Below the pieces are notes generated by a model. That model was given only the letters and a program-made list of their open reading frames with translations. It did no database searches and was not told the origin of the DNA. A program made the translations under genes and the position numbers. From Marthasterias glacialis (taxonomy: Eukaryota; Echinodermata; Asteroidea; Forcipulatida; Asteriidae): a DNA stretch of 64,000 bases. The DNA lies in the NCBI GenBank assembly GCA_911728455.2, contig OU452226.1, forward strand, positions 20,849,938 through 20,913,937. The letters are read 5' to 3'. This document shows, one piece after another, positions 25,101 through 40,100 of the stretch; positions within the stretch are counted from its first letter, which is position 1; every line of letters begins with the position of its first letter.

Positions 25101-28100
25101 ACTTCCTGCATACTTACTCATGCATCATGCACGGCTGGCCTGGAGGGCCTGTAATTTCATCGTTGAAGGGGAAATGCCGTTTTCATTTTAGAAAATCATA
25201 AAGTCTAGGGGAACAATTTTTGAGGAGCAACTGAGGCCATAGCCTGTGAAATCCCGGGCCAGCTGTTGTTGCTAACAACAACATGGTTCAGGTGAAATGT
25301 TAGTTATTAAATATTCTTATAAACTGTAGGCCTGTTTAAACCAACAAAATATCATGATACATCATCATGTACTATGTATCTAAGAAATAATCACACTTGC
25401 TTTAGGCCTAACTTCAAAAGAAGTTGGACATTTTCAAAAAACTCTATACACTGAGTGAAACTTTGGCCTCTAGGATAAAAAAAAATGTTCATGATAAAAA
25501 CAGTTAAGTTTAAACTACACATTTACATACATGTACAATGTACAAATGTATGTACCTTTCCAGTGCTTGAAGATTGCTTCAGAATTTCAGCACACATAAT
25601 GCAGTCAGTTTTGGTATTTTCTGCCTCCATAGCTTGACATATCGGCAAACAAAAACAATAGCTACCCCCACCTCCATGCCCCCACCTTTGTGACCCCACC
25701 TTTATGACCCCACCTTTGTGACCCCACCTTTATGACCCCAATTAAGGTCACAGATGATTAAGTTTACACCTGGGACCAATTTCATAGAGCTGCTTAAGCA
25801 CAAAAAAAGTAGCTAAACACAACAAAATTATGCTTACCAGAATCAGGTTGCCGGTCAAACTATCATGTCACATGTACAATTTGTGGCTGGTGTCCTGCGC
25901 ATTTCTGCTTAGCAGAAAATTTTAAACAATATTTTCTGTTTGAAACAGCAATAGCAAGACCCCAATCAGCGAGGAAATAATTTAAACTATTTATTTATTT
26001 ATTTATTTATTTTTTTTTTTTTTGATCTGATTTTTGTTTTCATTGGTGTTGAGTCCCTGGTTGAATTTAAGGACCATAAGTGCCTTTATCATGGACACCT
26101 GGTGAGGCACAGCAGGAGGTAGACAACATTGAAATCTCAAGGAAAGGTTCTGTGTGGTTGACATTTATTGATGCATTTTGTCTGGTCCCTTGTTATGTGG
26201 ACTACATGTAAGAGACTGTGAAGCAGGCTTTGTACCAACGTGCAGGAAGAAACCTGCCACTCCTCCAAGTTATCAAGGCCCAATGTCATAAAGCTGCTTC
26301 ATCATATCATGGCAAGCTGCTGGCTTACATGTACATGTACGTCAGGGCTCGAATTTTACACTGGACTGCAGGCCCGAGGCCAGTGATTTTAACATTGGGC
26401 CAGTAATCTCATGACTGGACAAGTCCGTCGGTCTTGTGTTTTCCAAATGTTGAGTTAGTGTCTGGTGATAAATCTCTTTAAACTCTGTTGAGTATCCAAG
26501 TAGATGTAAGAGTGTCCATACCTATATGTTACCCATAAAAGAAGGAGATAAATCTCCGCTAGTGCCTGTTCAAATGAAAACAGTTTATATGTTAAACTGT
26601 GAAGATACTTTTTCTCATTTTGATTCTGGTCTTATAAAAACATTTCTGGTCCAGTAATAATGTCGAGTTACAAGTCCTGTGGTCTTGTGGTTTTTCCTCC
26701 CAAATTCGAGCCCTGTACGTAGATGCCGATTTCTATACTGACTGTAACGTTAGATATAATTGTACAACTTTTCTGCCTGTAAATCCTTTAAATCCTTGTG
26801 TGAAACGTGTCATTAAAAAAAAAAAACTGTATCAGCCACAAGTCTGTCTGTAAGGTGAACAAGTTTATTTGCAAAAAACAAACATAATACATCCTGTACA
26901 GTGTATAGTGTACATGTACATTGTACATGCATGTAGTAGTAAACCACTAACAGATGCCCCTCAAATAAGTGGCCACCTCAAAAGTTTTCAACATTTTAAA
27001 GATCAAACAGAGAGCACAATATTTTAAGACCCACCCCCAAAGAAGTACATCATGTACTTATATTGTGTACATGTTGTACATTAGCAACATTTTTTGCACA
27101 TGTTTGTATCAAAGTAACACTCCCCCCCCCAAAAAAAATAAAAAAACAAACAAACAAAAACAAAAAACAAAAAGGCCATGCAGCGAAATGAACTTAATTA
27201 CTTACTAGTTTTTAAGTAATTTCTTTTTTCAATTTCTGTGTTTCCTCTTGCCTTTACTGTAGAGTTATCAACATTTTAAAACACCATCAAAGTCCCACAC
27301 AGCCTCTGACCCTGCTCCCTCCTGTGGTACGCTTTGTTCGATCGTAAAAATGTTGCAAACTTTGGACGGCCCCTGAGCAGGGTGCTCTTTGCTTTTGCTG
27401 CAACTGGTCTTTGTGAAAGTTCCAGTAGAAATTTACATTTGCCATACAAGTTCCCTACAGGTACTGACGGGAACATTCCCGGCCCACCTTCAAGTTCTGA
27501 AGTTCAAGGCCCGAAAATATAATAAGCCTGATTTACTTTTCCGAGTTGACCCAAATGCCACTACATGGGGTTCAAACACGAGCATCTCAAAGTTCATCCC
27601 ATCAGCTTCCAGACCATGCTGGACACAGCATTGAGATGTTCAGCTGCTCAGCATGGATCATGATGTCATCAGCTGAGGAATTCCTCCCCTCCCTCCATGG
27701 CCGGCTTCCAAACCCAGTATAGAGAAGAACCCGACTCCCATATATCAAGATGAGGTTTCTCAGAAGAAACTGATTTCAGTGTGCAAGGTAACGTAAGACG
27801 TAAGATGACTTAAGGGAGAGGTTAGCCGTTTCCTGGGGCTGATGGACTCCTCCTGAGATTAATTAAAAACTTGAGCTGGACAGGAAGGATTTGAAGATGT
27901 TGTACCATTTAAGTGATAATTTAAGAAGGTGGTGAGATGGTTTTACTGCAAGGATAACATTGAGACGGGGAAACAATGGATGGAACACAAGGAGCACTAC
28001 AGTGGAAAGATTACATGTACAACCCCATGATGATAGTCTACTGTCTGGCTGGAGGGTCTTTGATTTAGGCTTGGCTCAAGTAGTCTAAAACCAGATCTGC

Positions 28101-31100
28101 TCAGAGTTGTAATTGCTACAGATGTCAAAGAAATGAGCAAAACTCCTGAGTAAGGAGGCTACCCTGTACACGTACAATGCAGATTCAAATTCTTCAAGTC
28201 AGTGTACATGTAATTCAATCATCTTGATTTAGTTTCCTTGTGTTGGATTGGGTGTGGTTCTAATTTTAAGTACTTCTTGGGTTCATTGACCCGGTGACCT
28301 GCCTCTTGAGGAGGACGACCTGCCATGACCTCCAAACGAACTTCTGTTGTTGTTTTCCTGAGCACTGGATCACCAAAGTTAAGTTACTCTGCTAGACTCT
28401 GTGTTGACATGTCTGATTGCTTGTTTTGTTCTAGAGTCTCTGCTTCACCAACAAGTTTGTCTACATCCGTACATGTTAACTGCTTGGCGTTCATTTATAA
28501 CAAATACACATTGTTTAAGTCATTGTTGTCCAATAGAATAGAGGCATTGTTTTGTGTGACTGCTGTTTCGAAAGTTTGTTTAATCCCGTTTCTCTGGAGT
28601 GTTCTGTTTTACTGGCTGGTGTGGTGTTGATGTTTTTAGGTTTATGTTGAAGTGCACAGTGTATGCTTTTTTTTTTGCCAGGGGTAGGATTCTGTAAATA
28701 AAATCCCAGGTACAACTACTTTATGGTACTACTTCTTTTCTGTACCGGCCTTTGACAGCATCCCTACTCAGGCCTGTATGCTTCGTTCTTGAAAGGGTGA
28801 GGGCACCAAGGCATTTTCTCCTTGGTAAGGGCACCTCTATGATGAAATTGTAAATTTCTATTGGAACATTTCAAGGGCACCAAGGCAATGACCAGGGGCA
28901 ACAAAGGCAATTGCCTCCGTTGCCTCTGTGAAGAACCAGGCCTGCCTACTGCTTAAAACTCAAATTTAACTTTCACCGTACAGTAGTTTCAATACAGCAC
29001 CCATGTACATAACATACAATGTAGCCTACTACATGGATTTGTTCCCCCTTCTTATCTGTAGTTGTATACAGTTAATAGAATCCACACTGTATGTTGTCTA
29101 ATAAAAAATAACTCATCCTGTTTGTATCTACATGTAGTCATTCCTTGAATGGCTCTTGGGGCTTTGTAGAAAGAAAAAAATCAGGTCCTTTTTAGATTAC
29201 AGTACATGGAGATGCTCACATGTGTACGTAACGAGGTTGGTTGAACATATTAAAGACCTCAGTGAACTTTTAAATTAAATACATAGTACACTGTATGCAT
29301 AATATGATGTATTCTACATTACATACATGACATGCCACTTTACAAAACTGGAAAGTGACACGCAAAGATTTTTTGTGCAAATCTTTTGACCATCCAATAA
29401 TTTATCCTGTGGCCTGAAGATAAAAGGCAAGGGATACCTTTGGTATTTGGACCCAGTCGTTTGTTTCATTCCTATGTCTCTGTACCATAAAACTAGCCTG
29501 TACAAATTTTGTTTCAAAAGTTGGTTGTTTTTGAGATATCAGCAAAAATCTGGGGCAGTTTTTTTTTCCACGCAGAAGGATTTGAAAATGCTGAAACCGC
29601 ATGTTTTTCATTACGTGAGAAACAATTCATGCTTGAAACATTTCTCAGATTCAAATTGTCTTGCAAAAAAATGATCTCTTTCTCTAAAACCACGTCACAT
29701 ATACTTCAAAAGTAATCATTTCTCTTAGTGTTTTGTACTACCAACAGCTCTCCAGTGCTTCTTACCAAGTAAGCTTTTATGGTCATTAATTTGTGGAGTA
29801 ATTACCAAAGGTATACCCTTCCCTTTAAAGGAAACTATTTAGTTCCCATGAAAGAATTATCGGGTTTCCAAGAGATTCCTGTATCTTGTCCCAGGCCTAA
29901 TACCTAAAGGAGGCAATGGAGGCAACCTCTGCAGGCCTTGCGTTTAAGCTTTGTGTAAAGTAGCCCAAGGGGATAGTAAACTGTACATTTTACTTGTCCC
30001 CAGGAAGTTTTCGTTGCCCAAATTTTTAACTTGTATCTTAAATGTATCTTTCTGATACTGATGGTAGCGATCACAACCAGTTTATAACGGTCAAATGAAT
30101 AACTTTACATTCACACACTCAAAACTAAATTAACACATTTCTAAAATGTATTATTCTCATCTTAAATGGAAGAAGTATGAGCATTATAAACAAGTAAGTT
30201 GCACAGTTTTTAGCAGCCCACAGGGCAAGTTGAGAAGTGGTGTTTACTAGCCCATAACAGTTTTTACTAGAGAATGTACGCCAGGCTAGTGCTAAGCGTG
30301 GGCCCTGCTCTGGTCATTAAGTCATTGCCTTGTTACCCCTTGAAACAGTTCAGTAGAAAGTCAAATTTCCCTCTTAGAGTGTGCCCTTTATTTAAGGAAT
30401 CTGCCTCGTCTTCACAAGAACGAGGTAGCAGGAATCAGACCTGTTGTACCTCCTCCTGTTGGCTTGCTCCGTAACCACAATATAAACTATCACTATTACA
30501 GATAGAAAAACCTTCTGAAACAAATTGATGGAGTGAGCTTCAACTTTTTGTATGGTGACATGTTTACGAGTGAAAGACAAGAATTGCGTGATAGGAGTGA
30601 GTTGGACTGGTGCCATGACATCTGAAGCCTTGGCATGGTGAAAATCATAGAAAAGGGAAGTGGGTGCTTTGTGGGGAAGGGGGCGGTCAGATACTGTACT
30701 GTATACATTAGGAAATTTTTCCCAAGAACATAAAATGCCAATATATTCAAGACCTTTTTTGTCCTTGTGTGGGTGAAACGAAGCATTAGACGGCGTGTGT
30801 GTGGTCTGTGCATGCTCCGCAGTGGAATGACAGGGCAACCTTTGCTCCGTTGGTCCGAAACTACATAATAGCGTCTTTACACGGCTTCCATTTCCAGGCA
30901 GGGGAAACATTTGCATGTATTCACTTCATCCCGTGTCAACTGGTTAAAGCACTTTATAAAAGTTTGTAGTTTTATATAAAAATGCATTGAGGCTCAGGCA
31001 CCTTGTCACTGAGAACTTAGGTTAGTGGTCCACTCGTTAGGACAACTGGTCTACAATTCCAAAGGGGTGGTTTTGAATACAACCTCAGGTGCCTTTTGTT

Positions 31101-34100
31101 TTGTCTTTCCTACGGGACTTGGGAAAACACTGACAATAGTGTTCTCTGCATCTACATGAGTGTACTGGGTTCTTTTTTATTACACAACACACTGGACCTA
31201 CAACATGTATGGCTGTAGGTCCCATTGTAGGAAGGATGAAGCAATTTTGGTTTTGTCTTGCTCAAGGACCTGAACCCATTCTCCGACAGCACCATAGATT
31301 TAGTCCGGTGCACTAAACTACACACGTGTAATTGGCAGGACACTCAACAAAGCGTCATTATGATTAATAACATCTTCTTCTTTTTTTTTGGAACAGGCCA
31401 AATCAGATGCCCAGTTGGATTCAGAGAAGGCATGGCTGGGAGCAGAGAAGGTTTGGCTCCTCCACAAGGACGGCTTCTCCGCCGCACAGCTCCTTCAAGT
31501 GGAGGGGATCGTGCCGCTAGCCGAGGGGCGCATCAGGGTTAAGCTGGCCCACAGTGACGATGCTCTGGAGGTGGATGAAGAAGATGTGGAGAAGGTAAGG
31601 CATGGAGGTGGGGACGGGAACAAATAAAAGAATTCCGGTGGCAACCGGTTAAGTCTCCAGCAACTTTAGTGCAGTTGGCAGGGTAACAGGCCAGTGCCAA
31701 GGCTGGCATGAACCAGTTCCTTCACAACGTATACAGAATCCTCTGATAGACCTTATGCACATGACGTCATTTGAGTAGGGCGCCCTCGTCTGGAGGTCAA
31801 AATGAGGTTGTTCATTGGCCAATCCTGTGCGCCGCGCGTACAAAACTCTGCGTTTCCATTGTTACATCATCGATTTACCTCTAAGATGGCGGCGTGATGA
31901 CGTCAATGCATAAGGTCTATTGCATTTTGCTGCATTTCGTAAGGTCTTTATTTCAACAGACAGACAGTGCTTGCATTTGGATACATTTTAGCAGGGTGCA
32001 TAGGAAATACATGCACAGTGGGTTAGGTACATATGTGAGAGATGGATTGTGACTTGGAAATATTTCAGTCAAGTACAGTGACTGTGCCAAATGATCGATT
32101 CCAATGGGAGTATTTGTGGCATCAAAAGTTGCAGCAGGCATACATGTACACTACAGATAATTTACAGTGTATGTATTTCTCCATTGCCTAGAGGCCCATA
32201 TTTTCCAGGTCTGGAATGTCATCTTTGAGCAGGCCGCCTTAATTTTAAAGGGCACTACTATTGGACAATCTTAAAGTCCATGGGACACTTTTGAAGGGGC
32301 ACCCAAGGCCAAGACCAGGGTTAACAGAGGCCAAGGCTTCTGTAATTCCAGGCCTGAAGTTACTGACTGCCACCTAACATCCAGCTGAAAATCACTCCTT
32401 AGTGAGGCTCCCGAATTCTTCTGTCATCTTTTTGACCAGTCTTCTATCATAATTCCTCCTCTCCGTCCTCTATCTTCAGGCCAATCCTCCCCAGTATGAC
32501 CGAGCTGAAGACATTGCATCCCTCCTCCATCTCAACGAGTCAGGGGTACTACACACGCTACGCCAGCGGTACGGAGCCAGTCTAATACATACCTACGCTG
32601 GGCGCAGTCTGGTCATCATTAATCCAATGCACCAGCTCTCTGTGTACTCAGATAAGGTAAGAACCGGAGTTGAGTTGAGTCACATCTTGAGTACAGAAAT
32701 GTAGGCTACTCACAACTTCGAGTACAAAAATGAGTATAGTGTACACTAACCCAGTGTTTACTTTTATTAATCAGCCATTTTGAATTTGAATAATATTTGG
32801 CACAGTGAATTGCGTAAAAGTTACCGCTTAAATTTGAATTCCTCAGACTATGGAGACAAATTGTGTTTCTTGACCAACTCACAAGACTTGTGTTCTATAA
32901 AAGACGTTTCATTTGCCGACTGACGGTCAAAATATCACAATTGTTAGAATCATGGAGGGCATAGTACCTCCCTCCATTCATCTCATATACTGCAGTCCTC
33001 TGTTCACGTGTCAAACCCAGACCTTGTAACTCTGCTTAAATTTGAATTCCTCTGGCTATAGAGACAAGTTGTGTTTCCAGACGAATTCTTGTGTTCTATA
33101 AAAGACGTTTCATTTGCCGACTGACGGGTCAAAATATCACAATTATTAAAATCTTGGAGGGCATTTACGCCTTCCTCCATCCACCAACCCCCATATGTCG
33201 AACCCAGACCTTGTACATGCAACTCCATATATCTGCTTTAAACAGTTTTTCTGTTTTACCCGTCCTTTCCTTGGAGCGGATAATGAATTCAGTCGCTACA
33301 GTTACACAGACTCTGTTTATAGAGGTTTTTCATTTCAATCCAGGCAGTCTTAAGTTGCAAGGTAATATGACAATTCAACACGAGACATTCATTACAGTCG
33401 GCCACTATCAATATCGGTCATAAATAAAGCTCAGACTGTTGTGGGGTAAGTGGCACCATGACCATCTGTGGTATAAATAAGTCGTCTTGTTGTGTATCAC
33501 TGGCTGGTATGGAATCTTTACTGAATGAATGGAGTTAGTCATCGTGTGCGTAAATCGTATTATGTCCTCAAGTCATCCTAATTTCTCCTCAGTTTACTTC
33601 CCTAATTTTAATAATAATAATAATAATAATACGCAGTTTTTATATAGCTCTTTATCACACCCTATGGGCGTCTCAGAGCGCTCAGTATTTTTTCCCTGCG
33701 AGGTATGATGAGTTACGTTTTTGAAGTATGAGACCTGTTCCTTTACATAGCACCATGTAATAGTTCACAAGGTGCTGTGGCGCAATCTGCAGCCGATCAA
33801 ACCAGGAACACCGGGGCGAACCCCTTCTCTTTGCGATAAGTGTCACTGGGTTCTTTTACGTGCATTACACAACACACGGGACCAACGGCTTTACGTCGCA
33901 TCCGAAGGACGAAGCAGTAATGGTTAAGTGTCTTGCTTAAGGACACAAATGTCACGACCGGGACTCGAACCCACACTCTACTGATCAGAGACCCCAGAGC
34001 TTGAGTCCGGTATTCTTATCCGCTCGGCCACGACACGCCAACAATTTTGCTCATTTTGTATGAGACTTACAAAATGGAATTATTGTCGGTGCAGTGTCCA

Positions 34101-37100
34101 ATATCAAAAAATGACCACAAAGGAAAACCTCTGCAGCTTGGTGGAAGAAATGGACTGTTTTTTTTTGTCTTCTTTTTTTCTGTCACATTTTCCTTTTGGA
34201 AGAGAAAAGGAAAAATAATTTTGCCCATTTTGTATGAGACATACAAAATGGAATTATTGTAGGTGCAGTGTCCAATATCTCAGAATGAACACAAAGGAAA
34301 ACTTCTGCAGCGTGGTGGAAGAAATGGGCTGGGTTTTTTTTCTTCTTTTTTTTCTGTCACATTTTCCTTTTGGAAAAGAAAAGGAAAAAATAATCAGAGT
34401 AGTACAGTTGATTTATACATGTACATGTATCCCTATTGGGTCATGACTCAATGAAGCCATGAAGATTCATGATTTACAGAACGGTCTCTCATCGGACTTT
34501 GCTCAGTCAAAGTCGTGGAATGAGTACGTCTTGCCATACATTATAACGATGGCCCTGCGTGCACCCTTCTGTGCATTGCTGATCAGGCGATCCATGTGAG
34601 GGGCAATAGAGTGCAGTGATCAGTTGCACGTGCGCACTTACACTCAGCATTCCATGAATGTCATGTAAAGCGACGCTTAGATTGTGTATGATGTACATGG
34701 GTCAAAAAATTGTCTGGCAACGTCTGGTCTGGTGGATGGCACATTGAATAATGAGCCGGAATCTGTTATTATAACCACTCGAGTTTGTTAGTATTACCAT
34801 CCAATGTTCACTCTTCTTATTGGAGGTGAAGATCAATGAGGATCAGTGTTTCTCAGGGATGAGTGGCAAAGTTCCTCTTTTATAGAGGAAGGGGGGTGCT
34901 CAGAGTGGGGAGGGGGGTTTAAGAACAAAGTTAACAATGCCTGATTTTTTTTTATTATAAAGCACCAAGATTTATTTTAAGACGAGTAGAATGTAATGTT
35001 GGAGAAAATTTGAAGGAGTTGAGATGAGATGAGATTTACAGTTATGTGAAATTTTCAAGCCTGGAATTACATGTACATGTACCTGGAGACAACAGAGGCC
35101 GTGGCATCTGTCGCCCTGGTCTTGGCCTCGGCTGCCCCTTCAAAAGTTTGCATACTCGGTTCACTTGGACGTACATGTACATGTACCTCCATTGAGCCGA
35201 AATACAATGAATAAACGATGGTGGAAGCCTCTCGATGTCTCGTAATCCTCTTCTTTGAACAAAAGGACAAAGGTCTGGAATCGGGAATTACACAATAACC
35301 CCCAGATTATGGGAGAAATTCTGAGACAGTTTCAGCACCATCTGTCCTCTTTGTGGGTGAAACGAAATGGTAAATGTAATGGAATGTCCGGGAAAACCTT
35401 TGTTGCGGGCTTCAAATTTCACACAGAAATACAAAACACACATCACCCCCAAGCTGGCATGGGAAAATTGGCACAGGCCTTGATCTTAACCGAGGCCACC
35501 GAGGCCATTGGCCTCATGCCCTGTGGAGTTGGCCAGCATGCCCTTCAGAAATATTGCACTGTCACTACCAACTTGGCCAGCATGCCCTTGTACAATTTCT
35601 CTGATTTGGCCAGCAAAGGCCTGCCCCCGTTTTTTCTTAAGATCGAGGCCTGTTGGCATAATGTACATGTATACCATGCCATCCGGCACTAACTGGTTGA
35701 GAGGAATCTCAGCTTCTTGAGTGCCTCTGAAATCTTGTTCCTACAAAGAACAAAAAATATGTTTTCTTCATTGTCACTTTACTTCATAATGGCAGCAAAA
35801 AGTAAACAGTGATGTGCTTGTAATGTATACAGTTTGTGGACTGACAGTGCCCTCTATAGCAGTGCACTTGTACCCTCCCCCCCCCCCCCCCCACTTGGCA
35901 CTCAGGAATACCCCCATCTTCTAACAATGTGTATTCCCAGAGATTTAACTTGATATTTGAGAATCAGGTAAGAATGTACAATTGGATCAGATTTTGAAAG
36001 TTGACCTTGGGTTGTAAGATTAGAACAGTGTCCCAGTCAAGAAAGGCACAACAACAGACACTGTTTGTACAAAAGAGTAAGAGTATCAGTTACCAGTGCA
36101 TGATGGGCTGTGTCTGAATCAAGTGGCTTTGGCTACAGCTACAGCCATTGGCTGCAACCACAACATTCTGGCTGTAGCCACTGCCGTAGCCATTAATCCA
36201 GACACAGCCACATTCTGCTGATATTTTTGCCAAATTTGTATTTTTCCACTGTAACCGGATGGCTTGACTACCACCTACATTGTACATTATATGAAATGGC
36301 CAGGGCCAAATTTCCTAGAGCTGTCTAGCACGACAGATTTTCTTGGCAGAGAAGAAAATATATTGCTAGGCAGAGACAGGTTACCTTTCAAAATACAATG
36401 TAATCTATACTGTTTATGGCTGGTTCCCTGCTAATTTTTTGCTCAGCAGAAAAGTTTGCTAAGCAACATTTTTCTGCTTAACAGCTTTTATGAAATTGGG
36501 CCCTGGGGCGTTGTCAAAAGCCTTTGAAGGTTTGTCTTATAAAGTACGTAATCTTCTTAATACAAATCACATTAGTGATAGTGATAGCCCCTAAACAGGT
36601 AAGGTCAGTTTCGTGGAATTCAAACCAGCAGACGTGGTTTCACAAAAATTCATCAAATTGGCTGAAGCGTTATCGGTACTGTGGTGATTTGTATTGTCAT
36701 GTATTTGACATGTTCCTTAGCAAAGATAAATGATCAATATCTTACTCAATGCCCATCTGAGAAATATGAATCTGTGCATATTGTGAAACCACTGTCCATA
36801 TGGCCCATTTCCCAGGCTCAGCATATCGTTGTAACTATTATGCCCATCTCAGAAATCTACAGATGAATCTGTGCATATTGTGAAACCACTGTCCATATGG
36901 TGCATTTCCCATCACGCTCAGCATATTGTTACAACTATTATGACCTTCCCCCTGTAACTACAGCCCCCTTAAATACAGTACTTCTGCCCAATTAATAATC
37001 AGCCCAATTACTACTGATCCTCCATAGCCTGATACATGTGTATTCATATCAAATGGTAGTCCTGCCATAATCACCGCTACTAAATATAATGACGTGTTGT

Positions 37101-40100
37101 TCTCTCTCTCGCTGTCCTTCCCTACCCCATCTTTGACCCCCTCTTCCCGATGACCCTCAACCTTTGACCCTGCTTTTATCCCCCCTCTTTCCTCGAACTC
37201 CGCTTCTTGGAAAACCATGCAGCATGCCACGGCAGTAAGTAGACCCGAACCCATTGCTAAGAAATTCTTAAAGTGTGTCTGTGTACATATATATTGTACT
37301 AACTTGACATAATTTTTAACCAATTTTGTTAGAAATTGTTTAATTTTGCCATGATGTTTTGCATCCTCTCTCTTCTGTATTCTATCTGAACATTGTGACA
37401 TAAAAGCTGTGTGGAAGTATCTCGCAGTAGCTGGCTAACGTTTTTGAATGTGCACAAATTTTTTCTAACCAGCACATTATGTGTGTATAGCCATCGATCA
37501 CTCTAATCAGAAATTAATATTCAGATTTTTTTTTGCAACCTGTCTTTTCTCTTAAAGTGTTTGCTAACATTTTAAGCAATTTGCTTTAGACTTATGGGTA
37601 CTTGAAGTTGTGAACAACAAAGTGTTAGAGTAGTGCCATTTTAAAACCTGATCTGCCTGCCGAAGGTTGTGTGAAAGCAAATTTTTGACATTACGTCAGA
37701 TTTGAAGCATAACAAAGTCATAACTACGCAGTGGTGTCAGTGAACTTTTTGTTGCTGATTTTCCAAGGGATTTTTAAAAGCGTCAAATCTAGTCAATGCT
37801 AGGAACTGAAAAAAAAATTTAATTCACTAATCTGAGGACTCACTGTTTGGCGACTATTTGGCAACCTCCTGAAGTTGTGACATCCTTATTTCACCATTAT
37901 TCTAAAACCAACCTGGGAATTTATTTATTTGGTGTTTTATCATTTTTTTTTTTATGTTCATTTATTTAGGATATTTATTTATTTATCGAATAGTATAATC
38001 TGCTCCTCTTCTCCTGAAGATGAGCAGAGTATACTGTTCAAAACGTTGAGACCACACCGGCTTTTTTCAGAGCCACCACTCCTCCCAAAGAGATTTTTAC
38101 AATGTACATGGTTGCACCCGCAAATTTTATTAGTTTACTAGTTGTAGTTTCCTATTATTATTAATAGTAGTAGTATTTTTCATCTTCTTATACATGTGTA
38201 TATATATATATCTATTTTTTTAAAACAGTCACCCAACAACGGCAGAACTCAGTTTAAAGGGTAGAAGTCTTTGAAATAACATAAAAATTAAGGCCAGTTG
38301 ATTCTTCACCAAAGATACTCAGGCAGTCACCCTCTGGTAATAGACGGCTTGAAACAAGACTAACCATGTTTGTACTAATAGTCACATGTCAAACTGACCC
38401 AAGTGTGTACACTTATTATTACTTGGTGAGTGTTGGAGTGATAATGATTTGGTTAGTGGTATGAAGAATTGTAATCCAGTAAGCTTCTGTATAATTGACA
38501 GCTTGTGGGTTCAGACGGCAGATTTATAACTCTGTGTGTGTGATGGGAATGTAGTAGCACTTGTTTATTAAGGGTAAAACCTTTGCCGGCGGTTTAAAAT
38601 TTGACAATTCTTTGATACATAATGTACGACACATAATTTGTATGGATATAGGATTTGTGAAATTTCAGCTCATTTTCTTACTTCGTTTTGGTGCAAAAAT
38701 TATATTTTGTTGTAGATGTTTTAATGTGTAAAAACATACTGGCCTTTGATCCTATTCAAGACTCCCTACATGTATCTCTCCACAATGACAACATATCCGC
38801 AGGCCTGGAAGGACCTGGAGGCCCATGGCCTCTGTTGCCCTGGTCGTGGTCTTGGTGCCCCTTCAACAGATTCCAATGGACTTTAGGATTTTCCAATGGA
38901 AGTGTCCTTTGCAAAATGAAAACAGCCTTGCCCTCTTAAAGATGAAATACCAGGCCTGTGTCAGACCGCAAAACTTCCCTTGGCAGTCTATGCATCTTTC
39001 ATCTAACGACACTTTCTGTTGGAAATTCACACACTGTCATATTTTTGGGGCTTGGTCATTACCAAGTGTACACAACTCTTACAATATTTACCGTACATTC
39101 TCCCATCCTAATAGAGTCCAAAACCCAATAAAACAGTCACTATCTACGCATCATTACTTAGGTGTTAAACTTATGCTCATTACGGTATCAGAAAAAGACT
39201 GTGTAATCTCGTTTGGACCTGAGAAAGTGCTCTATTTTGTTTCCTTCAAACAGTGATTTTTAAAGCAATGTGGGAACTCAAGGTCCCCCCCCCCCCGCCC
39301 CAGTTAGAAAACACGTGAAACTTGCACTGTCTGAGCTGACGAGGTGTATAATTATTGTACATGCTAGAGCAAGTACTTGAACATGTATTTTAATTCGTCT
39401 AGTTAAATTTGAAAGGGATTGCACAATGTTAATGAGTACAGGAAGAGTGATTTCATTTGAATCATGCTAGCCTGTTACTTCACAGGGGGGGGGGGGGGGG
39501 GGGACATACAGTGTAGGTGAACACCTTTATACCCAACCTTGGTCAAATTGTCTTGATAACCCTTTGAAATGTTCCACAGTAGAAATTTCCATCTCGTTCG
39601 TGGAGACTTATGCCATTTACCCAAAGGCTAGGTACCATTACATGCATCTAGCCTGAGCAGGACCTTGTAATAAATAAGTTTGATTTCAGCTGCATGCAGA
39701 TTTCTAATAATGTTGGTTTTGCTTGATGTGATATCAGTGAGTCATGTTGTACAGTGGTGGGTACATGTAGCGAGCATGCAAGATTTTCTTCAATATTATG
39801 TGATCTTTTCTCTGAAATGTAGTATCCATGTAAATCTACACGTATTTACATGTAGAACTTTACCCATTTGGCCAATGGGCAACTTGTACTATTTACTTAG
39901 TAATGCATGCACTTCTTTATCCACAATTCTGCATATTCTAACATGTGTACGACTAAAATATTTGCATTGCAGATCTACATTGTGTACTTTCAGATATTTA
40001 TGCTTGTTTGTGTTTCAATGCGAAGTTCAAAATGTAATTTATGACATTTTGTGACAGCTGAGTCATGTTGAATTGTTCCCACTGATTTCCCAATGGTTGA

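Larger units (their letters stand above)
19985..30551 (+). repeat. Tandem duplication unit 2 (about 10.6 kb, intron 1)
   Basis: Direct, abutting second copy of 9483-19984. It ends at CTTCAACTTTTTGT (30551) and then runs into ATGGTGACATG, a sequence seen only once. There is no insertion or long homology at the junction (about one or two shared bases at the breakpoints). Offset to unit 1 is a constant 10567 bp from about 12518 on, and 10502 to about 10570 before that because of indels. Confidence 0.97.

Noticed and set aside
30392-30916. 174-codon minus-strand open frame, the longest outside exon 1
   Set aside because: It starts in the last part of duplication unit 2 and continues into unique DNA, contains a CAGGCCTG-family repeat, and has no domain I recognise. 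One frame of this length is expected by chance in 64 kb.
36958-37401. 147-codon minus-strand frame in intron 3
   Set aside because: No domain, no splice context and ordinary composition; compatible with chance.
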